From: Acidobacteriota bacterium
GTDB taxonomy: Bacteria; Acidobacteriota; Terriglobia; UBA7540
NCBI GenBank assembly: GCA_004298155.1
Contig: SCRD01000012.1
Span: 62,001-126,000, forward strand
Length of the DNA stretch: 64,000 nt
Direction of reading: 5' to 3'
Shown piece after piece: positions 46,606 to 56,363 of this stretch; position 1 is the stretch's first letter; each line of letters opens with the position of its first letter. The position numbers and the translations under genes were made by a program. A model generated the notes under the pieces. The model searched no databases. It saw nothing but the letters and a program-made list of their open reading frames with translations, and was not told where the DNA came from.

Positions 46606-48449
46606 CAGTTTCCCGCCGTGGACCCTCTTTTAGCCCCACCCATCAGCCAGCCCCTGCGCAGGGTGAGTTGGGCCGAGGTGGCGTTGGGCATTTCCTCCAC
46701 GTGGTAGACCTTTACACCCTTCGACCCCAGTAGATACGCGACCTCAAGAACCCTCGTCCCGCGTTGCACTGTGAAAACAACTTTCTGCCCTGGCTTGAAG
46801 TAAACCAATTCGCGGTCGGGAGTAACGGGAAGCTCGACGCCGTCCATTTTAAGAAGAATGTCGCCGGCCTGGAGTCCGGCTTTGTCCGCATTACTTCCCT
46901 GGACCACGGATTCCACCTGAATGGGACCGACGAAGGCTTGGAGAGAATCAAACCCAAGGTCAGGCTCTTCTTTCATTTTGATCTTCAGAGCTAATCCCGC
47001 ATAACCAAGGTATTTTCCATAGTTGAGATCACCGGCCCCACTGATATTCCTGCTGAAGAATTCCCGAGCCGCGAATGCAGGCGCAAGCTGAGTCATTATG
47101 TTTTCAAGGTCGCTATCGCTGAAGAATCGGCCGCGCCGGGCAAACTCCCGGTTAAGCCACTGCATCACATCGTCCAGGCTGTAACGATTTTCACTCTCGT
47201 GACGGATGGCAAGGTCGAGCAGATAGCCAAGCAGTTCCCCCTTGTTGTAATAAGAGATGCTTCGCTCGGGTCGAAAGTAGTCGAGATATTTCTCAAGCCA
47301 GGCCTCCCGCCCAGATTCCTCTACACTCAGGAAATTTCTTGCCGGCCGTGAGTTGAGTTGGCCGATCTCCGCGGCCAGGTGGTTGTAAAATTGGCTGCTG
47401 TTGATCAATCCCGCGCGAAGCAAAGTAAGCTGTGCGTAAGTGTTGGTAACTCCTTCTGAGAACCAAAGGTCGCTCGTATCGTTTCCATGGATATAGTCGA
47501 TGGGTTCCAGCCCCTGCGGACGAATGCGCTTAACATTCCAGAGGTGGAAAAATTCGTGTGCAGCAATATCTTCGAGGCTTTCGAATCCCGTGTGGATCTG
47601 GTCGGCCGGAATGCTGATAGCAGTGCCAGCCCGGTGTTCCATTCCGCCTCCACCCTTCTCCGGGAAAAAGAACATGAAGGTGTAACGCTTGAACGGAACG
47701 CCCTGCATCAGAGTTGTTTCAGTGGAGGTAATTTTCTCGAGCACTTCAAGCAGGCGCTTTGACGAATAGAGACCCTGGTCACCGTCAACAACAATGCGAT
47801 ACTCTGCGCCCTCCTGGACATAGTCGTATTCCTGGAACTTTCCTGCCTCGGCGGGACTATCTGCCAAGCGATCGTAGTCCGGCGCCTGGTACTCGCCGGG
47901 CCCGGGTCCATCATCCAACATCGTAATCAGCTTCCAGTCTTCCGGCAGAAGGAATTTAACCCGTACGGGACGCTGACGCTCATGCGGTAAGTACAGGAGC
48001 AACAGCGCAAAGTTCAGGAATGCGTGGCGGCCGTCCAGAATTGCAGAGAAGACGCTTTCCTGGTTAGCATAGACCTCGTAATGGATCTTCAGATCTGCAC
48101 ACGATTCCACGCTTGCCCACGTATTGATATCTTCTCGGCGGAGGGACACGGGTCGACCCTGGCACTCCGCTCGAACGTCCTGTAAATTGCGAACAAAGTC
48201 ACGAATCTGGTAGAGGTTGCTCCATGCAGGAATCTGGAGCTCAGTTCCATCGCCGGCCTGCGGGATATGCATGGTGACATCCACCAGATGCGATGCCGGA
48301 TTTCGCAAATCGAGCAGGTATAGAACAGGAGGATTCTGCGATCGTCCATCTGCAGATCCGGCGACGAACAGACAATACGCGGCGACAATGGCAGGAACGG
48401 TTTGCCGCCATCGGAACGCTGCAACAACTGTGTTGAACGAGTTTCTCAT
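46605..48449 (-). CDS. M61-family (glycyl aminopeptidase-like) peptidase with PDZ domain
   Basis: A 614-residue exported protein with a signal or membrane-anchor segment at residues 15-36. The zinc site is HEFFHLWNVKRIRP (HExxH) with the downstream glutamate in SEGVTNTYAQLT. A PDZ domain near residues 480-575 (VVQGSNADKAGLQAGDILLK) is typical of the family. Such peptidases remove N-terminal residues (often Gly or Ala) from peptides in the periplasm. It is transcribed after the APC permease (45-bp gap) and ahead of plsC (1-bp overlap). Confidence 0.85.
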   Translation of the reverse strand: MRNSFNTVVAAFRWRQTVPAIVAAYCLFVAGSADGRSQNPPVLYLLDLRNPASHLVDVTMHIPQAGDGTELQIPAWSNLYQIRDFVRNLQDVRAECQGRPVSLRREDINTWASVESCADLKIHYEVYANQESVFSAILDGRHAFLNFALLLLYLPHERQRPVRVKFLLPEDWKLITMLDDGPGPGEYQAPDYDRLADSPAEAGKFQEYDYVQEGAEYRIVVDGDQGLYSSKRLLEVLEKITSTETTLMQGVPFKRYTFMFFFPEKGGGGMEHRAGTAISIPADQIHTGFESLEDIAAHEFFHLWNVKRIRPQGLEPIDYIHGNDTSDLWFSEGVTNTYAQLTLLRAGLINSSQFYNHLAAEIGQLNSRPARNFLSVEESGREAWLEKYLDYFRPERSISYYNKGELLGYLLDLAIRHESENRYSLDDVMQWLNREFARRGRFFSDSDLENIMTQLAPAFAAREFFSRNISGAGDLNYGKYLGYAGLALKIKMKEEPDLGFDSLQAFVGPIQVESVVQGSNADKAGLQAGDILLKMDGVELPVTPDRELVYFKPGQKVVFTVQRGTRVLEVAYLLGSKGVKVYHVEEMPNATSAQLTLRRGWLMGGAKRGSTAGN

Positions 48450-48494
48450 CCGCCGGGTTTGGATCTGCCACAGCGCAATTCGACTGTGCGAGCT

Positions 48495-49874
48495 TTATAC
48501 TCTACGCCGATTCTGGTTTCGAAGGGAAGTCCACCAGTATAAGCCCGCACCAAAGCAAACCGTCAGCAGCCCAAAAAACGATTCCATAGGACGAAGCCGG
48601 ACGGTCGAAATCAGCATGCCGCAACTGGCCACCAGAAAAACCCCGGGCACCAAAGGGAATAGACGGTCAACCGCAGGAAGCTTTTGCCAGTTCGGGCGTT
48701 TCCGCAGCCGAAAGATTCCGGCCGTCGCCAGTGCAGCAAAGAGGACCAGCATGAATCCGATATAGTAAATCAGCGCCTCGAAGCTTCCCGTAATGATCAT
48801 GACAACCGTAGCCAACCCCTGGAACAAGATCGCAACAGCCGGGGTCTGGAACTTAGTGTGGACGCGCCCGGCCGAGGGAAAGAAGCACCCGTCCCGAGCC
48901 ATCGCATAGTACACACGAGGCCCTACAATCACCATGGCGCTGATGCACGAAAGTAAGGCCGCGGCCATCATGCCGCTGAAAATGGCGCCACCGCGCCCAG
49001 TAAGCAGCGCTTTTGCCGCCTCCGACCCAACCGGCAGAACCCCTTTCAGCTTCTCAAGCGGAAGCGCGTAAATAAACGCCACGTTGCAAGCCAGATAGAA
49101 TACGATGACGAGAAGCGTCCCGCCAACCAGGGCCAGAGGCAGCGAACGTTCGGGCGTCCGAATTTCTTCCGCTACATAGGTCGCAGCATTCCAGCCACTG
49201 TAAGCGAACATGACAAAGGTAAGTGAAACGGCAAATTGCAACGCCAGATTGTGTGAAGAAGCTCTGGGAGATGACAGCACAAAATGATGCCAATTACCGT
49301 GGCCGATGATGAAAGCAAGCGCCAGGAATGCGCTCAGCACTCCGATCTTGAGCAGCGTCAGCGTATTCTGCAGGCTGGCGGCGAACCGTAACCCCAAAAT
49401 ATTAACCACGGCAAACACGACGATGATGCCAACTGCCAGAAGTTGCCCGTTGCCCAGGTGAATCCATCCGATCCCCGAATGAAGGAATGAATCGGAAGAT
49501 GAGGGGGAAAGAGAAGGAAAGAAGTAGCTGAGGTAAGCCGCAAAGGCCAGACCGCCCGCCGCAATGGGTGCAGAAAAACCCGCAAAAAATGAGACCCACC
49601 CGCTCACAAACCCCCACACTGGCCCCCAGGCCTCCCGGAGGTAGACGTATTCCCCGCCCGACCGAGGGAGGTTGACGCTCAATTCGCCGTAGACCAGGCA
49701 ACCAGCTAAGGCCACAATCCCACCCACGATCCACACCCCGAGAACCAGCGAACTGCGGCCCAGGTCCGCGGCCAGAAATCCCGTCGTAGTGAAAATGCCG
49801 GTTCCGATCATATTCGCCACCACAAGGGCCGTGGCACTGAAAGTAGTCAACTCCCGTTTGAGCGAAGATTGCAT
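48495..49874 (-). CDS. APC-superfamily amino acid permease
   Basis: A 459-residue integral membrane protein with about twelve hydrophobic segments. The first contains FSATALVVANMIGTGIFTTT, the unwound-helix motif (G-x-G-I-F) of APC transporters, and the third to fourth loop holds LPRSGGEYVYLREAWGPVWG, with the YVYL motif of amino acid and polyamine exchangers. It imports or exchanges amino acids across the inner membrane; the substrate is not determined. It is the first gene of the permease-M61-plsC group, a plausible link between peptide cleavage and uptake. Confidence 0.85.
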   Translation of the reverse strand: MQSSLKRELTTFSATALVVANMIGTGIFTTTGFLAADLGRSSLVLGVWIVGGIVALAGCLVYGELSVNLPRSGGEYVYLREAWGPVWGFVSGWVSFFAGFSAPIAAGGLAFAAYLSYFFPSLSPSSSDSFLHSGIGWIHLGNGQLLAVGIIVVFAVVNILGLRFAASLQNTLTLLKIGVLSAFLALAFIIGHGNWHHFVLSSPRASSHNLALQFAVSLTFVMFAYSGWNAATYVAEEIRTPERSLPLALVGGTLLVIVFYLACNVAFIYALPLEKLKGVLPVGSEAAKALLTGRGGAIFSGMMAAALLSCISAMVIVGPRVYYAMARDGCFFPSAGRVHTKFQTPAVAILFQGLATVVMIITGSFEALIYYIGFMLVLFAALATAGIFRLRKRPNWQKLPAVDRLFPLVPGVFLVASCGMLISTVRLRPMESFFGLLTVCFGAGLYWWTSLRNQNRRRV

Positions 49875-50350
49875 CAGATAATCAATCCCCGGCGAAGGGG
49901 CCTTCCAGTGACATTTGGGCTGCTGGCTGCAGATGGCAATTCCGTATTATGCAGTTGGCAAGAACGATAACCCACAGGTCCTACAGGAGATCGTACTGCC
50001 AGACCATGGGAAAGCCAGCCGATTCCGCGTTGCGAATCCTCTCCGCATACAATCCGTACCACCGCAGGATAATGGAACCTCTCCAAGCCAACGGTGGCAA
50101 ACCAGGCAGGCGTTTACTGCAATTTAAGCTTCTATTACGCCGATTATACTCTTCTCCGCCTGCGCGAGGATGGGCTTTCTTCACACAATTCGACCTTCCA
50201 TCGAGGCTGGCACATTGCGGCGTGATGGTTATCACTTCAAAGCCCTGGCTCCCGCAAGGATAATTGAAATGGAAAAAGGTGAGAGCAACGCCCTGCAACA
50301 AGGGATGTTTGCGGGCCGCAGGCCGATTATCTCGTGGAGAGGCGAGAAGG
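49875..50350. other. Divergent spacer without supported gene
   Basis: About 476 bp. A reverse-strand ORF (49981-50418) ends with ILRWYGLYAERIRNAESAG, which looks protein-like, but it overlaps the Pcm signal peptide region and has no family I recognise. No RNA or repeat signal was found. Confidence 0.25.
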
Positions 50351-51112
50351 ATGCGAACAAGGTTATTCCACACATGGACAGTCTGGTTGACGTGGTGCGC
50401 TTTGTTGTTCTTGGCCACCAGCGGTTGTCAGAGACAAGTTATATCCAGTGTTGCAGTGTCTCCCGTCACCCCGGATATAGATACATCCAGCAAAGTTCGC
50501 GAATTGATGGTCCAGCGACAGATTGCCTCACGTGGAGTAAGCGACCAGCGGGTTCTGGAAGCCATGCGCAAGGTCCCGCGCCACCTTTTTGTGCCGCCCC
50601 AGATGGGACCCTACGCGTACCTGGACGCCCCGCTACCAATTGGCTACGGTCAGACGATCTCGCAGCCTTATGTCGTGGCATTTATGACGCATGCCCTTAA
50701 ACTCAAGCCGGAAGACCGCGTTCTTGAGGTCGGAACAGGATCTGGCTATCAGGCCGCTGTGCTCTCCTTGATTGTGCGGGAAGTTTATTCCATTGAGATC
50801 GTCGAGCCCCTGGCTACTGAAGCAGCCTTGCGCCTGCGCGAGCTTGGTTACGAGAATGTTAAGGTTCGCGCCGGAGACGGTTACAGGGGTTGGCCCGAAG
50901 CAGCTCCCTTCGATGCGATTATGGTGACAGCGGCTCCCCGTCATGTTCCTCAGCCGCTCGTGGATCAGCTGACATCCGATGGATATTTGGTTCTCCCTGT
51001 TGGCAAGTATTTTCAAAAGCTGGTGCGGATCCAGCGCAGTGCTCATGGATTTAAGAGAGAAGATCTTCTTCCAGTTCGATTTGTTCCAATGACAGGTGAG
51101 GCAGAAAGATAA
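50351..51112 (+). CDS. pcm: Protein-L-isoaspartate O-methyltransferase, lipoprotein form
   Basis: Start chosen at ATG 50351 with GGAGAGG upstream; it yields 253 residues that begin with a lipoprotein signal (hydrophobic run ending LFLATSGC, Cys at about residue 26). The enzyme domain has SKVRELMVQRQIASRGVSD at the N-terminus, PYAYLDAPLPIGYGQTISQP and the SAM-binding motif LEVGTGSGYQAAVLSLI. It repairs isoaspartyl residues in damaged proteins. Ordinary Pcm is cytosolic; this one is predicted to be anchored on the periplasmic face, as in some Gram-negative species. Confidence 0.88.
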   Translation: MRTRLFHTWTVWLTWCALLFLATSGCQRQVISSVAVSPVTPDIDTSSKVRELMVQRQIASRGVSDQRVLEAMRKVPRHLFVPPQMGPYAYLDAPLPIGYGQTISQPYVVAFMTHALKLKPEDRVLEVGTGSGYQAAVLSLIVREVYSIEIVEPLATEAALRLRELGYENVKVRAGDGYRGWPEAAPFDAIMVTAAPRHVPQPLVDQLTSDGYLVLPVGKYFQKLVRIQRSAHGFKREDLLPVRFVPMTGEAER

Positions 51113-51152
51113 CAAGCCTTCTGCGGGCTGATCCACACGATAATTCTTGCGC

Positions 51153-52025
51153 CTACCCTGGCGGATAGTAGACTCCGTCCGCAATCAGTCTTACAGGGCC
51201 AGCAAGCGTGACTTCCTTGTCTTCAGGCCATTTTACTTCAAGTGTGCCTGCCAGAGTTCGGACCTTGACCGATCTCTGAGTAAAGCCGTTTAGAATGCAT
51301 GCCACGACGGCTCCACAGGAACCGGTGCCGGAAGACAAGGTCTTTCCGACCCCTCGTTCCCAATAGCGAACTTCGATCTCGTTTTTTGAAAGGACATGGA
51401 CAAATTCTACATTTGTTCTATTAGGAAACAACGCGCTGCGCTCAATTTCACGGCCGATTTCCTCCCAGGGAATAATCGAAAACTCCTTGACAAATATTGA
51501 GCAGTGCGGATTGCCCATAGAGGTAACTGTCGCGCCCAGGATGCCGTGAGTCGTGAGGATCGGATAGCCAATCACAGGCGATGGATGTTTCCCTGCGACG
51601 AACGGGATTTTTTGCGGATTCAGGATGGGTTTGCCCATGTTCACTTGGAACTTCCACTTTTCCTGCTTGGCCCGGGAGCCTCCAGACATGAGTTCCAAGA
51701 CCTTGACGCCGGAGGCCGTCTCTACTCGAAGTAAGTGAAGCCTGCGTCGTTCCCGCACCAGGAAGGCCCCGGCACAACGGATGCCATTACCTGACATTTC
51801 AGCTTCGCTGCCATCTGCATTAAAGAAGCGTACACGAGCATGATTGTCTGCCGTCCGGGGTTTCTGTACGAGGAGAAGTCCGTCCGCGCCCACCCCGGTA
51901 TGCCGCTCGCAAATGGAATGCGCGAGCCTGCTGAAGTTTCCAGATATGTTGCTGCCGTTCATGACGATGAAGTCGTTGCCCAGCCCATGGAATTTTGTAA
52001 AGATAATCTTTGAATTGTCGCCCAT
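51153..52025 (-). CDS. dapF: Diaminopimelate epimerase
   Basis: A 290-residue enzyme starting at ATG 52025 (an upstream GTG at 52070 would add 15 residues without an RBS). Two catalytic cysteines are seen in SGNGIRCAGAF and GTGSCGAVV, with the KFHGLGNDF start and TNVEFV between them. It converts LL- to meso-diaminopimelate for lysine and peptidoglycan synthesis. It lies at the end of the 59038-51153 reverse gene run, 63 bp after the membrane glycosyltransferase. Confidence 0.95.
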   Translation of the reverse strand: MGDNSKIIFTKFHGLGNDFIVMNGSNISGNFSRLAHSICERHTGVGADGLLLVQKPRTADNHARVRFFNADGSEAEMSGNGIRCAGAFLVRERRRLHLLRVETASGVKVLELMSGGSRAKQEKWKFQVNMGKPILNPQKIPFVAGKHPSPVIGYPILTTHGILGATVTSMGNPHCSIFVKEFSIIPWEEIGREIERSALFPNRTNVEFVHVLSKNEIEVRYWERGVGKTLSSGTGSCGAVVACILNGFTQRSVKVRTLAGTLEVKWPEDKEVTLAGPVRLIADGVYYPPG

Positions 52026-52088
52026 GAGTTCGATTCCGCCTGTTAACCCTGCTCTTGATGCGTGAAACACTGCGCATTCAGAGGTAAA

Positions 52089-53684
52089 CTATCCACCTTT
52101 GCGCCGATAAACCGTGATGCTCTGCTGTTGCGGCAAATTCCATTGATAGATTGGTCCGAAATCCCGAAACGCTTCCGGATATGTTCGCATCAGGATGTCG
52201 ACCGGATCGTTTTCGCCGCTTACAATCCACTCCACGAATTCCTGCGCTCCGCCAGGTAGCTTCCGCCAGTACCGGCGATTATTTCCGGTCAGAATATTCC
52301 GAAAGGGAATGCCCAGCGTGGGAGCCACACACGGCCATTCGCCTGACTGCATCAATATCGTCTTACCATCGTAATGACTCCTAAAGAAAGCAATCAGCGC
52401 CTGGTCAGGTGCGGTTTTGCATGGCGTATTTAGAATGCCCTCTATAATTATCGGCAGTTTGCGTGCCCCCCCCGCCAGCATCCAGGCGTTCTGCACGGCA
52501 ACTACAGCCAGACAAGCCGTCAGAATTCCCGTCCTTAAAATCCGTGGCAGCGTTGGAGAGACAACAAACGAAGCCAAAAGCGCAATTCCCGGCAACATTT
52601 CAATCCCGTAGCGGAGATTGTAATACGAATGCGGAAAATAAGTAGGAACATAGAGCGGGACGGCAGCGCTCGCCATAGCCTGAACATAAAATGGAAGCAG
52701 TATAAGCAACAGCAAGCTCGCCGCGCGACTTCTGCGATATCGCCGCTCAAGCACCCACATCATCAGCCCAAGGACAGCCAGGACAAGAAGCCACGGGCCT
52801 AGAATAAGTCTCAGGTCCTCAAGATAGTAGCGCAAAGACGTCAGCATGCTGCCGTCCGTCGGATAACGAAAGGCCGTGGTGGCCACCTGGTGGGCATAAA
52901 TGGCCTGCGCTGATTCCGCCCCATTGTAAAATTCGATCGGATTGCCCGCTCTGATGGCGTCGTGAAGCATCCACAGCACTGGCCCAGCGCCCGCAATAAC
53001 GCAGAACAAGGCGCTTCGGCGTAGCCGAACCCTCCAGGCATCTTTTCGGGCCAGGAGAATAAACAGCGCAGCGAAGGGCAGGAGATACCATCCGGAGTAG
53101 CGAGTCAATGTGCCAAAGAAGGCCGCAATAGCAGCTCCAACCACCCAACGCGGAAGGCCGCTCATCTGGTAAAGAAACAAGGCATAAACAGAAAGGATGG
53201 CCCACATTATGGCAAGCGGTTCCGTCATGGGCGTGCTGGCCAAATAAAGCATGCTGGGGCAAAGCAGGAAGGCGCTCAGTGTTACAACGCCCGCGGCGAT
53301 GCTTCCGTTCATTTTGATTGCCAGTCGGAAGAGAAACCATGCGCTCACGGCAAAAGCTGTCGTTGCAACCAGACTGCCCGCCAAGCCCGTCCGCCATAGA
53401 TGGTCATTAATGGCCAGCGGCGCGGCCAAAAAATGGAACATGGGCAGCCAGACATTGCCTATCTCCGGAAAGCCTGGCGTCATTGAGTCAAAGAGGCGCC
53501 TGGCCCCAGCCATATGTGCGAAAGTGTCACCGTAAAGCTCAGTTAACCCGCGGGAGTAGAAAAAATGCAGACTTCCAAAGGTTACTGCGAGGATGATGGC
53601 CCCAACGGAAGCCGCTGTTCCGAGAGGCAGAACTGGATTCGACTGAAGCGATGTGGAATCGGCGTCAGGCCGGTCAAACATCAA
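52089..53684 (-). CDS. GT-C-type membrane glycosyltransferase (GT39/ArnT-like)
   Basis: A 531-residue protein with about 11 membrane segments. After the first (TAASVGAIILAVTFGSLHFF) comes the GLTELYGDTFAHMAGARRLF loop with an acidic residue as in GT-C enzymes, and later a Pro-Met-Thr-Glu-Pro loop and long luminal C-terminus (from about 420). Such enzymes use a lipid-linked sugar donor on the periplasmic side to modify lipids or proteins. The substrate is unknown. Its start overlaps the PfkB stop by 11 bases. Confidence 0.7.
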   Translation of the reverse strand: MMFDRPDADSTSLQSNPVLPLGTAASVGAIILAVTFGSLHFFYSRGLTELYGDTFAHMAGARRLFDSMTPGFPEIGNVWLPMFHFLAAPLAINDHLWRTGLAGSLVATTAFAVSAWFLFRLAIKMNGSIAAGVVTLSAFLLCPSMLYLASTPMTEPLAIMWAILSVYALFLYQMSGLPRWVVGAAIAAFFGTLTRYSGWYLLPFAALFILLARKDAWRVRLRRSALFCVIAGAGPVLWMLHDAIRAGNPIEFYNGAESAQAIYAHQVATTAFRYPTDGSMLTSLRYYLEDLRLILGPWLLVLAVLGLMMWVLERRYRRSRAASLLLLILLPFYVQAMASAAVPLYVPTYFPHSYYNLRYGIEMLPGIALLASFVVSPTLPRILRTGILTACLAVVAVQNAWMLAGGARKLPIIIEGILNTPCKTAPDQALIAFFRSHYDGKTILMQSGEWPCVAPTLGIPFRNILTGNNRRYWRKLPGGAQEFVEWIVSGENDPVDILMRTYPEAFRDFGPIYQWNLPQQQSITVYRRKGG

Positions 53685-54579
53685 ATCGGGTCAGTTGCGC
53701 AAATTCGCGCACTCGTCCTTCAATTTCCTGCGGCGTTAGCCCAAGGAGGCGTTTGAGGCCAAATTCTTCGACTGCAAAACTTGCCATGACGGAGCCATAG
53801 ACCACGGCTCGGCGCAGGTTGCTTTCGGAGAGGTCACCGGTTCGAGCAATGTGTCCCATAAATCCGCCTGCAAACGTATCTCCCGCGCCCGTGGGATCCT
53901 TAAACTCTTCCAGCATGAAGGCGGGCGCGGAAAATATGGTGCCATTGTTAAACAGGGTAACACCGTGCTCGCCGCGCTTGATCACCAGAATTTTCGGTCC
54001 CATCTTCTGGATTTCTTTTGCGGCCTTCAAAAGGTTCTGACAGCCCGACAGCATGCGGGCCTCGCCTTCATTAATCACGAGGGCGTCCACCTCGTGCAGC
54101 GTTTCCTTCAATTCGCCTGGCGTGCCTTCAATCCAATAATTCATGGAATCCAATGCCACCAATTGCGCTTTGGAAACCTGGCGCCGGACATGCAGTTGTA
54201 GTTTCGGATGAATATTGCCCAGAAAGACAAATTCCGTTGACGCGTCGGCCTCTGGAACTTTGGGATTGAAATCCTGGAAAACGTTGAGCTGGACATCGAG
54301 GGTCCTGGCGTCGTTCATGTCGCCCACGTATTCGCCCTTCCAGCGGAAGGTCTTGCCTGGGGCGCGCTCAATCCCCGCGGTTTCAATCGAGCGGAGGCGG
54401 AAAACTGCAAGGTGGTCCTCACCGAAATCGTCACCTACCACCGCGACAACCTTGACAGGACCAAACCAGCTTGCGGCCACAGAGAAGAAACTTGCCGACC
54501 CGCCCAGGATTCCTTCTACTTCCCCGTGAGGAGTCCGGATGGAATCAAATGCTACGGAACCAACGACCAAAAGCGACAT
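53674..54579 (-). CDS. PfkB-family sugar/nucleoside kinase
   Basis: A 301-residue kinase of the ribokinase/PfkB fold. It opens with VVGSVAFDSIRTPHGEVEGI, GGSASFFSVAASWFG, and has the ATP and catalytic motif DPTGAGDTFAGGFMGHI near residue 230-245 (Asp as general base). The phosphoryl acceptor is not evident. It follows mtnP by 51 bp; in several bacteria and archaea a PfkB kinase next to MTA phosphorylase suggests work on ribose or nucleoside products (inference). Its stop overlaps the next gene by 11 bases. Confidence 0.82.
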   Translation of the reverse strand: MSLLVVGSVAFDSIRTPHGEVEGILGGSASFFSVAASWFGPVKVVAVVGDDFGEDHLAVFRLRSIETAGIERAPGKTFRWKGEYVGDMNDARTLDVQLNVFQDFNPKVPEADASTEFVFLGNIHPKLQLHVRRQVSKAQLVALDSMNYWIEGTPGELKETLHEVDALVINEGEARMLSGCQNLLKAAKEIQKMGPKILVIKRGEHGVTLFNNGTIFSAPAFMLEEFKDPTGAGDTFAGGFMGHIARTGDLSESNLRRAVVYGSVMASFAVEEFGLKRLLGLTPQEIEGRVREFAQLTRFDV

Positions 54580-54630
54580 AAAGGCGTGCCTTTCATTGTT
54601 GCCTTATGAACGTGCTGTATCCAGCTCAGT

Positions 54631-55494
54631 TTACTTGAGATATTTCCCAATGAGCAAGCCTAACCGTTTCCTGGCCTGAGGAGAAATCTTGCGCCGGTCC
54701 GTGATAATCGCGTGGGCAAGGGCAGAGCCGCACTTGCAATTCCGTTCTTCGGGCAGGTTGCGAACCGCGGTTCGCAGGATCTTTTGGGCATTATTCACAT
54801 TGCGATTGAGATAATCAATGATCTGGCTGACGGTGACGGCCTCATGCTCCGAATGCCAGCAATCATAATCCGTAACCATTGCCAGCGTCCCATAACAGAT
54901 CTCGGCTTCACGCGCAAGCTTGGCCTCCTGAAGGTTTGTCATGCCGATGATATCCATGCCCCAGCTGCGGTAGGCATTTGATTCAGCTTTGGTGGAAAAC
55001 GCAGGGCCCTCCATGCAGACGTATGTTCCGCCACGGTGCACGGTAACTCTTGCATTCCCACAGGCAGCTTCCAGTGAATCTACAACCACCGGACACATAG
55101 GGTCTGAAAAACTTACGTGCGCGACGATTCCTCCCCCGAAGAAGGTCGAGATGCGGCCGCGTGTCCGGTCAAAAAATTGCAGGGGAAGGGCCATGTCCAT
55201 CGGGCGATAATCCTGCCTCAATGAGCCGACAGCACTAACAGAAAGGATGCGCTCCACGCCAAGCTTTTTCATCGCATAGATGTTGGCCCGAAAATTGATT
55301 TCCGAGGGCGTGATCAGATGGCCGCGACCGTGACGCGCAAGAAAAGCAACCTGCCGGCCTTCAAGAACACCGACTCGAAAAGCATCCGAGGGCCTGCCAA
55401 ACGGCGTCGCCACACGCACCCACTTGGCCCTACCGAGGCCCTCCATCTGATAAAGCCCACTTCCACCAATGATTCCGATCTCTGCTTGAACCAC
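54631..55494 (-). CDS. mtnP: S-methyl-5'-thioadenosine phosphorylase
   Basis: A 287-residue purine nucleoside phosphorylase family enzyme (PNP type 2). It starts GTG with GGAGG seven bases upstream and opens IGIIGGSGLYQMEGL. Motifs include FLARHGRGHLITPSEINFRA for phosphate and ribose binding, YVCMEGPAFSTKAESNAYR and NLQEAKLAREAEICY. It releases adenine and 5-methylthioribose-1-phosphate from MTA in methionine and polyamine metabolism. Its neighbours are the PfkB kinase downstream and the MBL hydrolase upstream (35-bp gap). Confidence 0.93.
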   Translation of the reverse strand: MVQAEIGIIGGSGLYQMEGLGRAKWVRVATPFGRPSDAFRVGVLEGRQVAFLARHGRGHLITPSEINFRANIYAMKKLGVERILSVSAVGSLRQDYRPMDMALPLQFFDRTRGRISTFFGGGIVAHVSFSDPMCPVVVDSLEAACGNARVTVHRGGTYVCMEGPAFSTKAESNAYRSWGMDIIGMTNLQEAKLAREAEICYGTLAMVTDYDCWHSEHEAVTVSQIIDYLNRNVNNAQKILRTAVRNLPEERNCKCGSALAHAIITDRRKISPQARKRLGLLIGKYLK

Positions 55495-55529
55495 TATTGA
55501 TCCTCCACTTTTCGTCTGTTTTGTTACCG

Positions 55530-56363
55530 TTATGTCGCCGCTACCGCCTGGAACGCCAACTTCCCCTCTACCTCCACCAACTTACCCCATGGGACATCTG
55601 CATCATGCGGGAAAACCACCAGCACTTGATCCTTCGCCAACCGCGGAAGCAGCTGCTTCTTTGAAGTCAAAGTATCCATTGGGTACAGATCGAACGCCAT
55701 AATCCATGGAAGTGGAATATGGGCGCGTGTTGGTACGAGGTCAGAAACAAAGCACACCTTCTGACCTTCTGACTCAATCCACACGCACTGCATGTCCCGC
55801 ACGTGCCCAGGTGCAAGTTCCACCCGCACTCCTGGGACAATCTCACGGGAGCCTTCAACGAATACTGATTGCGGCTCCGCGGGGGCAAACCATTCTTCCA
55901 GATAACTTGCCCGATCTCGTTCGCTGGGGTGCATAGCATGTTCCCACTCTGCGCGTTGCATGAAATAACGAGCGTTAGGGAAAGTCGGAACAATTTTTGT
56001 TCCCTCGCGCCGGGTATTCCAACCGCAGTGGTCAAAGTGGAGATGGGTATTGATCACGATGTCGATATCATCTACTCTCAGCCCGCGGCGCAAAAGCTCA
56101 TCGGGAAGGCGCGACGAGTGAGTGACGTTATAAATTTCGGCAAACTTTGCATCAAATTTGTCTCCAATACCGGTCTCGATGAGGACATTGTATTCGTCCG
56201 TCTTTACAAGGAGGCACGTGAGCCCAAGGCGTACACGGTTATGGTCATCTGCAGGCAACTTCTTATCCCACAAAGCCTTAGGAACAACTCCAAACATTTG
56301 CCCACCGTCCAGACTGAAACTTCCGTCGGACAACGCGTAGATCTCAAATGTTCCCAGCTTCAT
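55530..56363 (-). CDS. MBL-fold metallo-hydrolase, lactonase-like
   Basis: A 277-residue metallo-beta-lactamase-fold enzyme. The metal site is HLHFDHCGWN at about residue 107 (HxHxDH), with GHVRDMQCVWI and LVPTRAHIPLPWI-like downstream histidines. Its overall pattern resembles AHL-lactonase-like and other small hydrolases; the substrate is not known. The start overlaps the mce stop by four bases (ATGA), so it belongs to the acyl-CoA gene run. Confidence 0.82.
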   Translation of the reverse strand: MKLGTFEIYALSDGSFSLDGGQMFGVVPKALWDKKLPADDHNRVRLGLTCLLVKTDEYNVLIETGIGDKFDAKFAEIYNVTHSSRLPDELLRRGLRVDDIDIVINTHLHFDHCGWNTRREGTKIVPTFPNARYFMQRAEWEHAMHPSERDRASYLEEWFAPAEPQSVFVEGSREIVPGVRVELAPGHVRDMQCVWIESEGQKVCFVSDLVPTRAHIPLPWIMAFDLYPMDTLTSKKQLLPRLAKDQVLVVFPHDADVPWGKLVEVEGKLAFQAVAAT

